A stretch of DNA of 64,000 nucleotides from Rhodothermales bacterium (GTDB lineage Bacteria; Bacteroidota; Rhodothermia; Rhodothermales; JANQRZ01), in assembly GCA_028284265.1 (NCBI GenBank), contig JANQRZ010000013.1, positions 1-64,000 of the forward strand, read 5' to 3'. The position numbers and the translations under genes are program-made. Shown here in pieces: positions 41,101 to 49,523 of this stretch (its first letter is position 1; every line of letters starts with the position of its first letter). Under the pieces are notes generated by a model. That model was not told the origin of the DNA, ran no database searches, and saw only the letters and a list, made by a program, of their open reading frames with translations.

Positions 41101-43856
41101 GTCGTGAGTATCTGCTCGCCCATCGGCTCTTCGGTCAACTCGCTACGCCACCGGAGCCGCCCGTCGCTGCCGACCTCGCGCACGCTGTTCCACTGCCGCC
41201 GGATCAACTCGACCGTCACGGCTTGGTCGCCCACCGGCACGCCCGCCGGATCGACCGTCACGACATCGACCCGCATCGCGCTCTCGTCGTTCAGGTCGAG
41301 GAAGGTGGTGCGCGGGCGGAGGCCGACGTAGAATAGGGCGGGGTGGAGCGGGATGGATATCCGCCCCGACTGCTGCTGCCGTGCTGGATCGGTGACGATG
41401 CCTTCCCACATCAGGTCGGTCGGCCCGCCGCGTTCGGTGCCTTCGATGGGGACGCGGAGGTCGAGCGTGCCATCGGCGGTGAGCACGGTATCGCCGCTGG
41501 CGATTTGGTCGTAGCCGTAGCGGTTCTGGAGCGGCCCGAAGCGGTAGGCATCGAAGCCAGTCGGCGCGAAGCTCGATGGGGTGCGCCGGAGCGTGTAGCG
41601 GGCCGGCTGCCCGCCCATCTCGGCCCCGAAGAGATAGCGCCCCTCGATAGTCCCCTCGAAGAAGTCGCCGACGATGTAGGTCTCGGCAGCCGTCCGAGCC
41701 TCGACCGCAAACGTCGCCCGGCGGAATGACTCGACACGGAACGAGCCTGCTGCGATATCGCCGCGCTCCCACGGGCTGCGCTGGGTCGCTAGTGTGTCGG
41801 CGGCATAGGCGATGCGGACGGTGTAGACGCCCTGCGCCGCACTCGTCGGAGCGGTCCAGTCGAGGTCGAACGTGCCGCGTGCGCTCGGCAGGAGGCGGCG
41901 GTCGAGGACGACCTCGTCGCGCGGGCTGCGGAGGAGCACGCGGACGCTGTCGCGGACCGGCTGCCAGTCGCTATCCGTGCGCGTGCGGAGGATGCCTTTC
42001 AGAAAGACGGTCTCGCCAGAGCGGTAGAGGCCCCGGTCCGAGAACACGCTGCCCGCCTCGGTCTTGGCTTTGGGACTCCAGTCGTAGGCCACGTCGAAGC
42101 GGTACGGGTCGAGGCCGTCACGGTAGAGCGACGACGTGAAGGCGAGGTCGCCGTTGTGCTCGGCGAAGACGTACTGGTGCGGCTCGTTCCAGCGGTCGGG
42201 TTTCTCCAAGCCGAGTCCGGCCCAGCCCGGCGAGGTGGCCTTGCCGTCGACGTCTGTCGTGCCAGTCCACGCGATGCGGTTGTCGCTGCCGCGCACGGTG
42301 AGGCGGACGCCCTCGACCGGTTCGGCGTCGGCGAGTGTAGTGACGAAGAAGAGGTTCTGGTGCGGGCTGAACTTGGCGGTGATCCCGAGCCGCGTCACCT
42401 GCGCGAGTGCCCGACGGTCGGCATCGCCCGGCCCAACGATATGCATCCCAACGATGCCTGTCTCGCCCGCGAGCACGGAGTCGAGCGGAAGCGGGACCGT
42501 TGAGGGCGTGTTCCGCGCTGCCCCGGGTCGGAATGTGTGGTGTGCGGCAATTGGCTCCGGCTCGGTTTCATCTTCGTCGAGTTGGCCGTACCAGTGCTCG
42601 CGGTCGTAGGCGCGGACGAGCGGCACGATCTCATCGGCGCTCAGCTTCTGTAGACCAACCTGCACGGCCTCGACGTTCGTCACGCGCATCGGCAGTCCTG
42701 TCGTTTCGTCGGCCTCGAGCACGAGCAGGCCTTGCGGAACGGAGAGGGACGGCGCATAGGCCCGCGTCGTGAACGACCGGTCGGTGCGGTCGAGCGTCTG
42801 CCCGAAGGTGTCGTCGAGGTCGCGGACGGTGAGGGTGTAGCGCGTCTCGGGCGCGAGGTCGAATGGGAGCGAATGCTCGGCGCTGACGGTGCCATCGCGG
42901 GCTTCGATGCCGGGGGGTAACGCGGCGGCGGGGGAGAGGCTGACGGCGCGGCGAAGCTCCTCGAAGCGGACGGGCGTCGTAAACCTGAGCCGGATGCTGC
43001 GCTGCGGGTCGAAGCCCGATCGGTCGTCGTAATATGAGCGCTGCTGATCGATCTCAGTAAGGGCGAGGTCGCCATAGGTCGAGAACGTCACTTCCGTCGT
43101 CCCAGCCATGCCGAGCGGGCCTATGGCCGAGGGCAAGCCGGGAAGCAGGCGTAGCGTGTAACGTGTCCCGCCTCGGAGGTTCTGCGTTGGACGGACGAGG
43201 AGCGTGCTGTCGCCGTCTGCCGTCACGCGGATCGCGACCGCACCACTCTGCGTCTCCCTAAGCTCGACGAACGCCTCAGCTTGGCTGGCATCGACGGCTT
43301 GGTTGAACGCCAGCCGAAGCGGAGTCGACGGTTCAGCGTAAGGTTCGCCCCGCGCAGGCGTCGAGGTCACAAGCTGCGGGCGCGGCGTCTCGAAGGTCCA
43401 CACAAACGATTCGACCATCGTTTCCCCATCGAGGCTCGTCAGCGGAGCGAGCCGTGCCTCGAATGAGCTAGCGGCCAGAAGCGGACTCGTTGGCGTGAAT
43501 ACGAGCGTCTGTGTGCCCTCCCACCGCAGCGTGCCGTCGACCGCCGGATCGAGCGTGAGCGTGCCGGGATCGAGGGCGGGCGTTTCGCCGAGCGGCACCA
43601 TCGGGCGACTGAACGTGACCGCGATGGGTTGACCGGGTGCCATGAACGGCGTCGGACCGTAGGGCGTCGCGCTCATCACGCGCAGCGGCCCATCGAGCGT
43701 CGGGACGAACGCCCGGTCGCTCGCCTCGATGTCGAGGGCGACCTCCTCGACGTTGAAGCCTTCTGTCTCTTCCGTGCTTTTGCACGCCGCGAGAGTTAGG
43801 AGAGCGAGACCGGTGAGCAGGCACAGGCACGCTGCGAGCAGGTGGGGCTTCGTCAT
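38178..43856 (-). CDS. Bacterial alpha-2-macroglobulin lipoprotein with thioester
   Basis: This 1892-residue protein is one of the largest in the window. It has a lipoprotein signal (LALLTLAAC) and the multi-domain layout of bacterial alpha-2-macroglobulins. Repeated MG domains are followed by MG2-type segments (YVFAEHNGDLAF, FSDRGLYRSGETVFLKGI) and the region HWAPALQTDERGWASVTFRLPESLTTFRLMATGLA. The thioester motif CLEQ is at Cys1396 (YPYGCLEQQTSR), followed by an alpha/alpha-toroid thioester domain. Such proteins trap attacking proteases in the periplasm. The pbpC gene lies 24 nt upstream on the same strand, the classic partner, since PBP1C repairs the wall. The length is somewhat greater than the E. 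coli homologue (about 1650). Confidence 0.93.
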   Translation of the reverse strand: MTKPHLLAACLCLLTGLALLTLAACKSTEETEGFNVEEVALDIEASDRAFVPTLDGPLRVMSATPYGPTPFMAPGQPIAVTFSRPMVPLGETPALDPGTLTLDPAVDGTLRWEGTQTLVFTPTSPLLAASSFEARLAPLTSLDGETMVESFVWTFETPRPQLVTSTPARGEPYAEPSTPLRLAFNQAVDASQAEAFVELRETQSGAVAIRVTADGDSTLLVRPTQNLRGGTRYTLRLLPGLPSAIGPLGMAGTTEVTFSTYGDLALTEIDQQRSYYDDRSGFDPQRSIRLRFTTPVRFEELRRAVSLSPAAALPPGIEARDGTVSAEHSLPFDLAPETRYTLTVRDLDDTFGQTLDRTDRSFTTRAYAPSLSVPQGLLVLEADETTGLPMRVTNVEAVQVGLQKLSADEIVPLVRAYDREHWYGQLDEDETEPEPIAAHHTFRPGAARNTPSTVPLPLDSVLAGETGIVGMHIVGPGDADRRALAQVTRLGITAKFSPHQNLFFVTTLADAEPVEGVRLTVRGSDNRIAWTGTTDVDGKATSPGWAGLGLEKPDRWNEPHQYVFAEHNGDLAFTSSLYRDGLDPYRFDVAYDWSPKAKTEAGSVFSDRGLYRSGETVFLKGILRTRTDSDWQPVRDSVRVLLRSPRDEVVLDRRLLPSARGTFDLDWTAPTSAAQGVYTVRIAYAADTLATQRSPWERGDIAAGSFRVESFRRATFAVEARTAAETYIVGDFFEGTIEGRYLFGAEMGGQPARYTLRRTPSSFAPTGFDAYRFGPLQNRYGYDQIASGDTVLTADGTLDLRVPIEGTERGGPTDLMWEGIVTDPARQQQSGRISIPLHPALFYVGLRPRTTFLDLNDESAMRVDVVTVDPAGVPVGDQAVTVELIRRQWNSVREVGSDGRLRWRSELTEEPMGEQILTTKAGRLSRISLPVREGGSYLVRASARDVRGNAVRSEAYFYATGSGYVAWERNDDDRIDLVPDRATYAPGETAKIMVQSPYESATALVTVEREGILSSRVMTLEGSAPQIEIPLGEEHLPNAFVSVVLLQGRTARPSATDDAGAPSFKMGYATLRVDPGGRRLRVQVEPNVEEARPGEEVTVDVRLVDARGRGVSGEIAFSAADAGVLNLIGYALPDPFDTFYGPRPLAVTTSETLSNLVRQRNFGQKEEDLGGGGGDDSDLLRKDFSPLAHWAPALQTDERGWASVTFRLPESLTTFRLMATGLAGNRFGAGRADLVVTQPLVLQPALPRFARLNDAFEAGVLVTNRTDEGGEATITAEATGATLRGDAERTVQLDAGETREVRFNWTAGEVGKAEIQFAARLGGERDAFATTLPVALPTTKEISATFASTDGGAQEALALPAGRVPGLGGLRVTLASTALAGLDGATRYLFQYPYGCLEQQTSRIRPLLVGNALLDAFDLDALDGDRQAVVEAWLAGLDDYWVGDGFGLWPGSRHVNPYITAYVVLALAEAEAAGFSTPDDLTRDAVAALDRLVRNRSDKPDYYDLRVWGDTRALALYALARHNRILAAEIDALAGAPDNVSIEGTSHLLRAVTLAERGPLQALRAPLLDRLRSRIQVEATSAYLDVPSNGSWGWIFASDVRATAHGLAALAEADPSADTQQLGQRMVRYLIRSREGGHWSSTQDNAAVVDAFRVYFETFEGTAPNFTAEVQVAGQRVLRESFQGRSLDVPETTVPVGNLPATAPVTISKNGTGQAYYALTLETYSSAPQEALASGLAVERRIERLDGQGQPTGGPLASSATLDAGALVRVTLRLTSPTARSYVVLDDALPAGLEALNASFETTASGIANQSGSGQWWGSFNHTEVRDDRVLLFADYLRAGEHTYTYVARATTPGTFVHPPARAEAMYQPETQGRTATGTLTVRAAALRTASR

Positions 43857-43880
43857 GAGAGTAAGAGAAGTAGGGAGAGG

Positions 43881-46232
43881 TTAACCACGGATCACGACCT
43901 CAGCCGGTCGGCCTCGCAGACGATGACCTTCAGGGCTGACGCCGCGTAGCTCGATGCGATAGTGACCCGGCGCGAGCGTCCACGAAGCGGATTCCATCGG
44001 TGCGTCGAGGCGCTCACCATCGACCCACCAGCTGAGGTCAAGGAGGTCGGGGTCGGCGGTGCCGCGCAGCCGGAGGCGCTGGAAGTCGCGCCGCAGGACC
44101 GGGTCGATCCGGTACACCGACCCCGATGCTGGATACTCGACGCGGAGGCGGTCGGAGTAGGCGAGGGCATCGCTCGTCGCTACGTCGGCTTGGGTGACCG
44201 AGGGCGGGAGCGGCAAGCCATGCTCGCGCATCCAGTCGTGGTACGAGGGCGGGTGAATGGTGTAGAGCCGTTCATCCACGAGCGCGGGCGGGGTGTCGGC
44301 ATCGGCGAGGAGGCCAGTGCGCCGGTCGATGCGGTGGGTCTGGTGAGCAGTGCAGGTGTCGTTCGGGACAGTCCCGGCGAGGAACAGATTGCGGCGTCGG
44401 GTCGGGCAGGCCGCACCGGGGCGGAGACCACTCGCCGGACAGACGGTGGCGTCCTCAATTCCGCTAGGCCAAGCGAAGTCGCCGCCGGGTCCGAGGGTGC
44501 GGAGGAGTGCATTCAGGATCGGCCCCGCTCCGCTGACGCCGCTCACCCATCGCATCGGGCTACCATCGAAGTTGCCCACCCATACAGCCACGGTGTGCGT
44601 CGGTGTGGTGCCGATGGCCCAGTTGTCGCGATAGTCTTTTGAGGTGCCGGTCTTGACGGCAGCAGGGAACGGAAGCTCCAGCGGACCATCGCGACCGAAG
44701 CCCGGTGCCCGAGCGTCGGGATCGGAGAGAATGTCGGTGAGGAGGTAGGCGACGGCGGGGTCGATGCCGCTGTCTTCGGCGGGACGGTGAGGTGTGTGGA
44801 GCGTATCGCCCGACGCACTGCGCGACCACCGGATCGTACGCACCGCCGGTCGCGTGCCGCCGCGCGCGAGAGCCGTGTAGGCACGAGCGAGGTCGAGCAG
44901 GCGGACCTCGCCATTGCCGAGCGTGAGGCCGACACCATAGTGGTCCGCCGATTGATTCAACGTGGCGAGTCCGGCCTGCCGATAGGTGCGAAGCAGTGCG
45001 TCGGAGCCGAGTTCGCGGGCAAGATGAACGGCGGGGACGTTGAATGACGACGCCAACGCCTCGCGCAGTGGCACCGGCCCGTGGAACTGCCCATCGTAGT
45101 TGGCTGGAGAGAACGCCCCGCCTGCTTCGAGCACCTGAAGGTCGAGGTCGGGTAGGATCGAGGCCGGGGTGTAGCGGCGCGAGGCGAGAGCGAGGGCATA
45201 CGTGAACGGCTTGACCGCGCTGCCAGGCTGCCGAAGCATTCGCACCCCGTCATTTTGCCCGCCGATGCGGGCATTCCAGAAATCAGGACTGCCGACATAG
45301 GCAAGCACCTCGCCCGTCCGGTTGTCGAGCGCGACCGCAGCGGCTGAGGTCACGCTTTGGTCAAGGCGGTCGAGGTGGGCGCGGACGATCTGCTCGGCCT
45401 CGGCCTGAAGGCTGGCATCGAGCGTCGTGCGAATCTCAGTAGGCGTGCCCTCGGCTTCGCCCAGCACCCACTCGGCGAAATGGGGTGCTCGGAACGCTGC
45501 CTCCGGCGCAGCCAACGAAACTGGCAGGTCGGCGAGTCGGTCTCGCTCATGCTCTGGCAAGTGGCCGCTTTGCGCGAGGGCGTCGAATACGTCGCGCTGC
45601 CGGGCGCGGGCGCGCTCCGGGTGGCGGAACGGGTCGTATCGGCTCGGACTCTGGGGCAGGCCGACGAGCAAGGCCGCTTCGGCTACCGTGAGGTCGCGGG
45701 CCGACTTGCCGAAATAGAGGTGCGCCGCCGATTCGATCCCGCGTGTTCCGTTGCCGAACGAGACACGGTTCAGCCAGAGTTCGAGGATGTCTTGCTTCGC
45801 CAGCCACAACTCCAGCCGGAGTGCGAGGTGAGCTTCGGCAAGTTTGTCCCACAGACTGCGCTCTGCTTGCCCTCGCAAGGTCCGGGCGACCTGCATTGTG
45901 AGGGTCGAGCCGCCGCTGTGAACCTCGCCGCGTCGGAGGTTCTGCCAAGTGGCTCGGGCGATGGCGAGCGGATTAACGCCCGGATGCCGGTAGAAGTGCC
46001 GATCCTCGGTGGCGACGAGTGCTGCCAGCACATCCGGGTGTACATCGTCGAGTCCCACAGGCCGACTGCGTCCGTCGGGGCGAGCTTCGCGGAGCAGCAC
46101 GCCATGGCGATCTGTGACGCGGGTGCTGACCACGCTATCGTTCGGTGCGACGCTCGCGGGCAGTGGCCACGCCAGCGACAGCAGCGCTAGCGCGACGAGC
46201 GCGAGGGGCCAGGGAATCGCGGGGCGGGGCAT
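43881..46232 (-). CDS. pbpC: Penicillin-binding protein 1C
   Basis: This 783-residue inner-membrane peptidoglycan synthase has one N-terminal membrane segment. The glycosyltransferase domain (about 50-230) has the catalytic Glu in LVATEDRHFYRHPGVNPLA and GGSTLTMQVAR. The transpeptidase-like domain (about 290-600) has the nucleophile Ser in PGSAVKPFTYAL, SSFN and KTGTSKDYRDNW. The C-terminal BiPBP_C domain (about 690-783) ends IELRGVSPEGHRLRG. It is co-oriented with, and 24 nt before, the alpha-2-macroglobulin gene. PBP1C is thought to repair the cell wall after damage. Confidence 0.93.
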   Translation of the reverse strand: MPRPAIPWPLALVALALLSLAWPLPASVAPNDSVVSTRVTDRHGVLLREARPDGRSRPVGLDDVHPDVLAALVATEDRHFYRHPGVNPLAIARATWQNLRRGEVHSGGSTLTMQVARTLRGQAERSLWDKLAEAHLALRLELWLAKQDILELWLNRVSFGNGTRGIESAAHLYFGKSARDLTVAEAALLVGLPQSPSRYDPFRHPERARARQRDVFDALAQSGHLPEHERDRLADLPVSLAAPEAAFRAPHFAEWVLGEAEGTPTEIRTTLDASLQAEAEQIVRAHLDRLDQSVTSAAAVALDNRTGEVLAYVGSPDFWNARIGGQNDGVRMLRQPGSAVKPFTYALALASRRYTPASILPDLDLQVLEAGGAFSPANYDGQFHGPVPLREALASSFNVPAVHLARELGSDALLRTYRQAGLATLNQSADHYGVGLTLGNGEVRLLDLARAYTALARGGTRPAVRTIRWSRSASGDTLHTPHRPAEDSGIDPAVAYLLTDILSDPDARAPGFGRDGPLELPFPAAVKTGTSKDYRDNWAIGTTPTHTVAVWVGNFDGSPMRWVSGVSGAGPILNALLRTLGPGGDFAWPSGIEDATVCPASGLRPGAACPTRRRNLFLAGTVPNDTCTAHQTHRIDRRTGLLADADTPPALVDERLYTIHPPSYHDWMREHGLPLPPSVTQADVATSDALAYSDRLRVEYPASGSVYRIDPVLRRDFQRLRLRGTADPDLLDLSWWVDGERLDAPMESASWTLAPGHYRIELRGVSPEGHRLRGRPAEVVIRG

Positions 46233-46289
46233 GAGGGTGTAGGCAGCCGTCTGGCGAAGTTAATGCACTAGGTGCCGCCGTATCCCTCG

Positions 46290-47987
46290 TCAGTATCGAA
46301 CGCTCTGGAATGGCACGCCCCACCTAAGCGAGGCGAACGGTGCAATGTAGCGGTCGAGTCCGCGTTCTGCATCGTCTACGGACTCGGCGCGCAAGGCCGC
46401 TTCTACGAAGAGAGACGGCAGTACCTCGAACCCAACACGCGCCTCAGCCAGCATGATACTCTGCCGGACGCCTTGGAGCGTGAGCGTATTGTCATCGAGG
46501 CTGAAGTCGCGAACCTCGAACGATTGGGCCGGGTCATCGCCAAAGTTGCGGCCATCATCCGGGCTTCGGCCCCGTTGCGTAAAGACGAGGTCGAGGGTCG
46601 TCCAGAGGCGCGGCGTTGGGCGGTAGCTCGCTGAGATGGCGAGGTCGGACGTGTTGGGACCGGCAGGGTGCCCGAGGAGGTCGTTGAAATGGAGGTAGGA
46701 GGTTGCCTCGGAGCGATGGCTGTAGAGAAACGGGCGCTGGCGGGCGTACTCGATCCGCACGTCAAAATCCCGCAGCCGTCGTTCGCCTATACCGGGGTCG
46801 ACAAGAAAAAGACCGAGTTGGTAGCCCCAGCGGTTACCCCACCAGTCGTTGAAGAACTCCTCGACCCGTAGCTCGTCCAGAATACCCTGCGCATAGACCT
46901 GAACGCCCGGCGTCACCACCCACGACGCTCCGGCCCCGAGAAAGACATTGTCCGGGCTACCGAGGTCGTGCTCGACCGCCCGGTAGAAGATGATCGGGTT
47001 GGCATAGGCGAAGTCGAACCCAGTGCGGCGGTTGGCCCCCGTCGTGTCGGCGGTGAACATGACGGACTCGAAGACTTCTAGCTGCACGCGCCCGGGCAGG
47101 TCGAGCGCGAGGCGATGGAAGACGCCGTACTTGCGAGGCAGGATGGACGCAGCGAAGCGGTCCCCCGGCGGGCGCAGCGAGCTGAACCGGGCGTAGAGGT
47201 TCGTGTAGTGAATCCGCCAGAACGAGGTCCGAATCTGAAGCTGATCGTAGACCGTCGCGTAGTCAGTCAGGAAAAGGTTGGTCCGCCCGAAGCCCCAGCG
47301 GTTGCGGTCCCGCCCGAGGCGGACCTCGAAAAACTTGCTGCGGAACCCGACGAGGCCCGTGGCGACGAAGTAGTCGTAGGTGGTGTTGTCCTGAAACTTG
47401 ATGTTGCCGCCGAGCCGGGGGGCCGTGTCGCGGAAGAAGGCCGGACGGGCCACGCGCCGCTGGTTTTCCAGCAGCCGCGACTCAAAGAAGATGTGCTCGC
47501 CGATGTGACCGGCGGCTCGGACGCCGCGCGTGTTCTGCCACACCGGGGTCGCTGCATCGTCTAGCTCGCTGTCTTCGGGGCGCTCGTTGCGGGCACGGCC
47601 ATAGGAGAGCGTGGCGAGCGGCGACAGTTCGAGAGCATAGTCCTCGGCGCGAACTGAATAGAAGCTGTTGCCGTCGGTGTAGAGAAACGGCAAGCGTCGC
47701 TGCACGAACTCGACGCCGGGGCCGCTAGCGTGTCCCGCGAAACGACGAAGCAGCGCCCAGTCAGCGCGTCCCATCGAGCCGGGGGCTGCGAGCGCCGAGT
47801 CGGCATAGGCGTGGGCCGTGTACGCTGAGAGCGGCTGGGCGCTCAGGAATGCGCCGTCGAGTCGACCGAGTGCCTGCTGCCGGAGGAGCGTGCGACTGAA
47901 TGCGTCGTCCATTTGCAGCACGCCCTCCTGCTGGGCGTAGGCGGCAGGCAAGAGCGCAAGCAGTAGGATAAACGGGAAGAGCCGCAT
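46290..47987 (-). CDS. Wzi-like capsule assembly outer-membrane protein (paralogue 2)
   Basis: This 565-residue protein has a signal peptide (ending PAAYAQ) and a beta-barrel pattern ending SLRWGVPFQSVRY. It is plainly related to the protein at 30504-32186. Shared elements include LRQQ(A/T)LGRLDGAFL near the start, FEVRLGRDRNRWGFGRTNLFLTDYA near residue 220, LPRKYGVFHRLALDL and IIFYRAVEHDLGS. The start at 47987 is chosen because the signal peptide begins there; an in-frame run to 48305 crosses a terminator. It follows pbpC's start with 57 nt between and is on the same strand. Confidence 0.85.
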   Translation of the reverse strand: MRLFPFILLLALLPAAYAQQEGVLQMDDAFSRTLLRQQALGRLDGAFLSAQPLSAYTAHAYADSALAAPGSMGRADWALLRRFAGHASGPGVEFVQRRLPFLYTDGNSFYSVRAEDYALELSPLATLSYGRARNERPEDSELDDAATPVWQNTRGVRAAGHIGEHIFFESRLLENQRRVARPAFFRDTAPRLGGNIKFQDNTTYDYFVATGLVGFRSKFFEVRLGRDRNRWGFGRTNLFLTDYATVYDQLQIRTSFWRIHYTNLYARFSSLRPPGDRFAASILPRKYGVFHRLALDLPGRVQLEVFESVMFTADTTGANRRTGFDFAYANPIIFYRAVEHDLGSPDNVFLGAGASWVVTPGVQVYAQGILDELRVEEFFNDWWGNRWGYQLGLFLVDPGIGERRLRDFDVRIEYARQRPFLYSHRSEATSYLHFNDLLGHPAGPNTSDLAISASYRPTPRLWTTLDLVFTQRGRSPDDGRNFGDDPAQSFEVRDFSLDDNTLTLQGVRQSIMLAEARVGFEVLPSLFVEAALRAESVDDAERGLDRYIAPFASLRWGVPFQSVRY

Positions 47988-48043
47988 ACAGGGCCGGATG
48001 AGTAGGCAAAACAGGCGCGCCGAAGATAGCGCGGGCGGCGCGC

Positions 48044-48080
48044 TCAAAAAAACCGGCGGCCCCGAAAGGAACCGCCGGTT
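48044..48080 (-). terminator. Terminator of the TPR protein gene
   Basis: AACCGGCGG (48051-48059) pairs with CCGCCGGTT (48072-48080). Read on the minus strand the stem is followed by seven T residues. It lies 23 nt after the stop of the gene at 48103-49467. Confidence 0.88.
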
Positions 48081-48102
48081 CAAAGAAGTACGAGCCAAGG
48101 GG

Positions 48103-49467
48103 CTAGCGCACGCGGGTCGAGCAGCTTCCCCAGCCATACGAGGCGGTGACCGTCTGGCCGGGCTGCCAGTTGAGGAAGAAGTATTCCTCGGGGTCGGGGC
48201 CTGCATTGGCAGCATTCCCGGCGGCGCGCCTGGCATCGGCAGCGAGGGTGTCGTTACCGTTCTCAGTGGCGATGCGCGCGGCGCGGCTGAACTGGTCGGC
48301 AGCACACCAGTAGCCTGCCGTCACACGGGCGTCGCCACGTCCAACGGAGGATTGGATCAGCGTCCCGATGAGGTAGGCCGACTCAGCGTGGCTCGCGTCA
48401 AGGTCGAGTGCGGCGCGTGCGTAGTTCGCTGCCGTACCACGCTGGCCTTGGGCATTCTTCATGATTGCCATGCTGTAGTTGATGTCGCGCACGACCATCG
48501 GATCGTCGGTCATGTCCATGCCCTCGGCCATTTCCATCGCCTCCATGTAGCGCCGCTCGGACTCCTCGTAGTCTTCCTTCACAGCGGCAGCGGCACCAAC
48601 CGTCATGAGGAGTCGCGGATTCGGGTCGCGCGTGAGAAGCTCCGCGATCAGTAGGTCATTCAGGTCCGGGTTCTGCGCCGACAGTTCCTCGATCTTGTTG
48701 AGGTCATAAAGTGTGTTCAGGTCCGCATCACCGACGCTGCTGGCGTCCTCACGGAAGCGCTTGACGAGGTACTCATACTGCTCGCGCGGCGTCGTGATGA
48801 TCGTCGGGAGGATGGTGTTCTCGATATAGCTTGGGTCTTCGGCCTTCGGCTGAAGCATGCCGGTGATGAAGTCACGGGCCTCGGCCTTTGCTTCGGGCGT
48901 GTCGGCATTATTGGCTCGGCTGGCGCTTCCGCTTGCGAGGTAGTTGATGTAGTAGTCGCTCAACGAGTCCGGGGCCGTCTCGAAGGCTTCGAGGTAAACA
49001 TCGTAGACCATATCCTGCTGGTCGGCGAGCAATTCCGAGTTGTTCTGGATGAAGCGGCCCTTGCGGAGCATGTACTCGTGTGGTTGGACCTCAACGCCAG
49101 CGTCCTGTAAGATGGACGTTGCTTCGTCGAGGATCGTCATCGCCTCGGCGAGATAGGCTTGCTGCTGGGCCGGATCATCGGTGCGCGTGGCAAGGGCTGC
49201 GTAGAGGTCCACGGCGCGGCGGAGGTTGCGGTCGCCCGGTGTGGTGCCGGTGAACGTCGGGTCGCACTCCAGAATCCACTCGAGGTCCGGGAGGGCCGTT
49301 TCGTAGTCCTCGGCCTTAAACGACTCGTAGTAGAGCGTATAGTGGATGGCCTTCTCGTTTCGGTCGTCCGAGCACACGATTTCGTCCTCAGACTGGGCGG
49401 AGGCCGTCGGAGCGAGCCCGGCGAAGAGCAGAGCGAAGAGGGCAAGTGCAGCGAAAGTGCGAGTCAT
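48103..49467 (-). CDS. Secreted TPR-like protein
   Basis: This 454-residue protein has a signal peptide (ending PTASAQ). Its mostly helical body fits tetratricopeptide-type repeats, for example FKAEDYETALPDLEWILECDP near residue 50, VKEDYEESERRYMEAMEMAEG near 305 and GTAANYARAALDLDASHAESAYLIG near 350. A final Cys-containing stretch (YGWGSCSTRVR) ends it. It probably sits in the periplasm as a scaffold. It is the last gene of a same-strand trio with a beta-barrel protein and a lipoprotein, with gaps of 56 and 61 nt. Confidence 0.82.
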   Translation of the reverse strand: MTRTFAALALFALLFAGLAPTASAQSEDEIVCSDDRNEKAIHYTLYYESFKAEDYETALPDLEWILECDPTFTGTTPGDRNLRRAVDLYAALATRTDDPAQQQAYLAEAMTILDEATSILQDAGVEVQPHEYMLRKGRFIQNNSELLADQQDMVYDVYLEAFETAPDSLSDYYINYLASGSASRANNADTPEAKAEARDFITGMLQPKAEDPSYIENTILPTIITTPREQYEYLVKRFREDASSVGDADLNTLYDLNKIEELSAQNPDLNDLLIAELLTRDPNPRLLMTVGAAAAVKEDYEESERRYMEAMEMAEGMDMTDDPMVVRDINYSMAIMKNAQGQRGTAANYARAALDLDASHAESAYLIGTLIQSSVGRGDARVTAGYWCAADQFSRAARIATENGNDTLAADARRAAGNAANAGPDPEEYFFLNWQPGQTVTASYGWGSCSTRVR

Positions 49468-49523
49468 CGGTCGGTCGGTTGCGGTCAGAAGAGCAGACAG
49501 GATGGGCTTCGGGTGCAGGGCCT

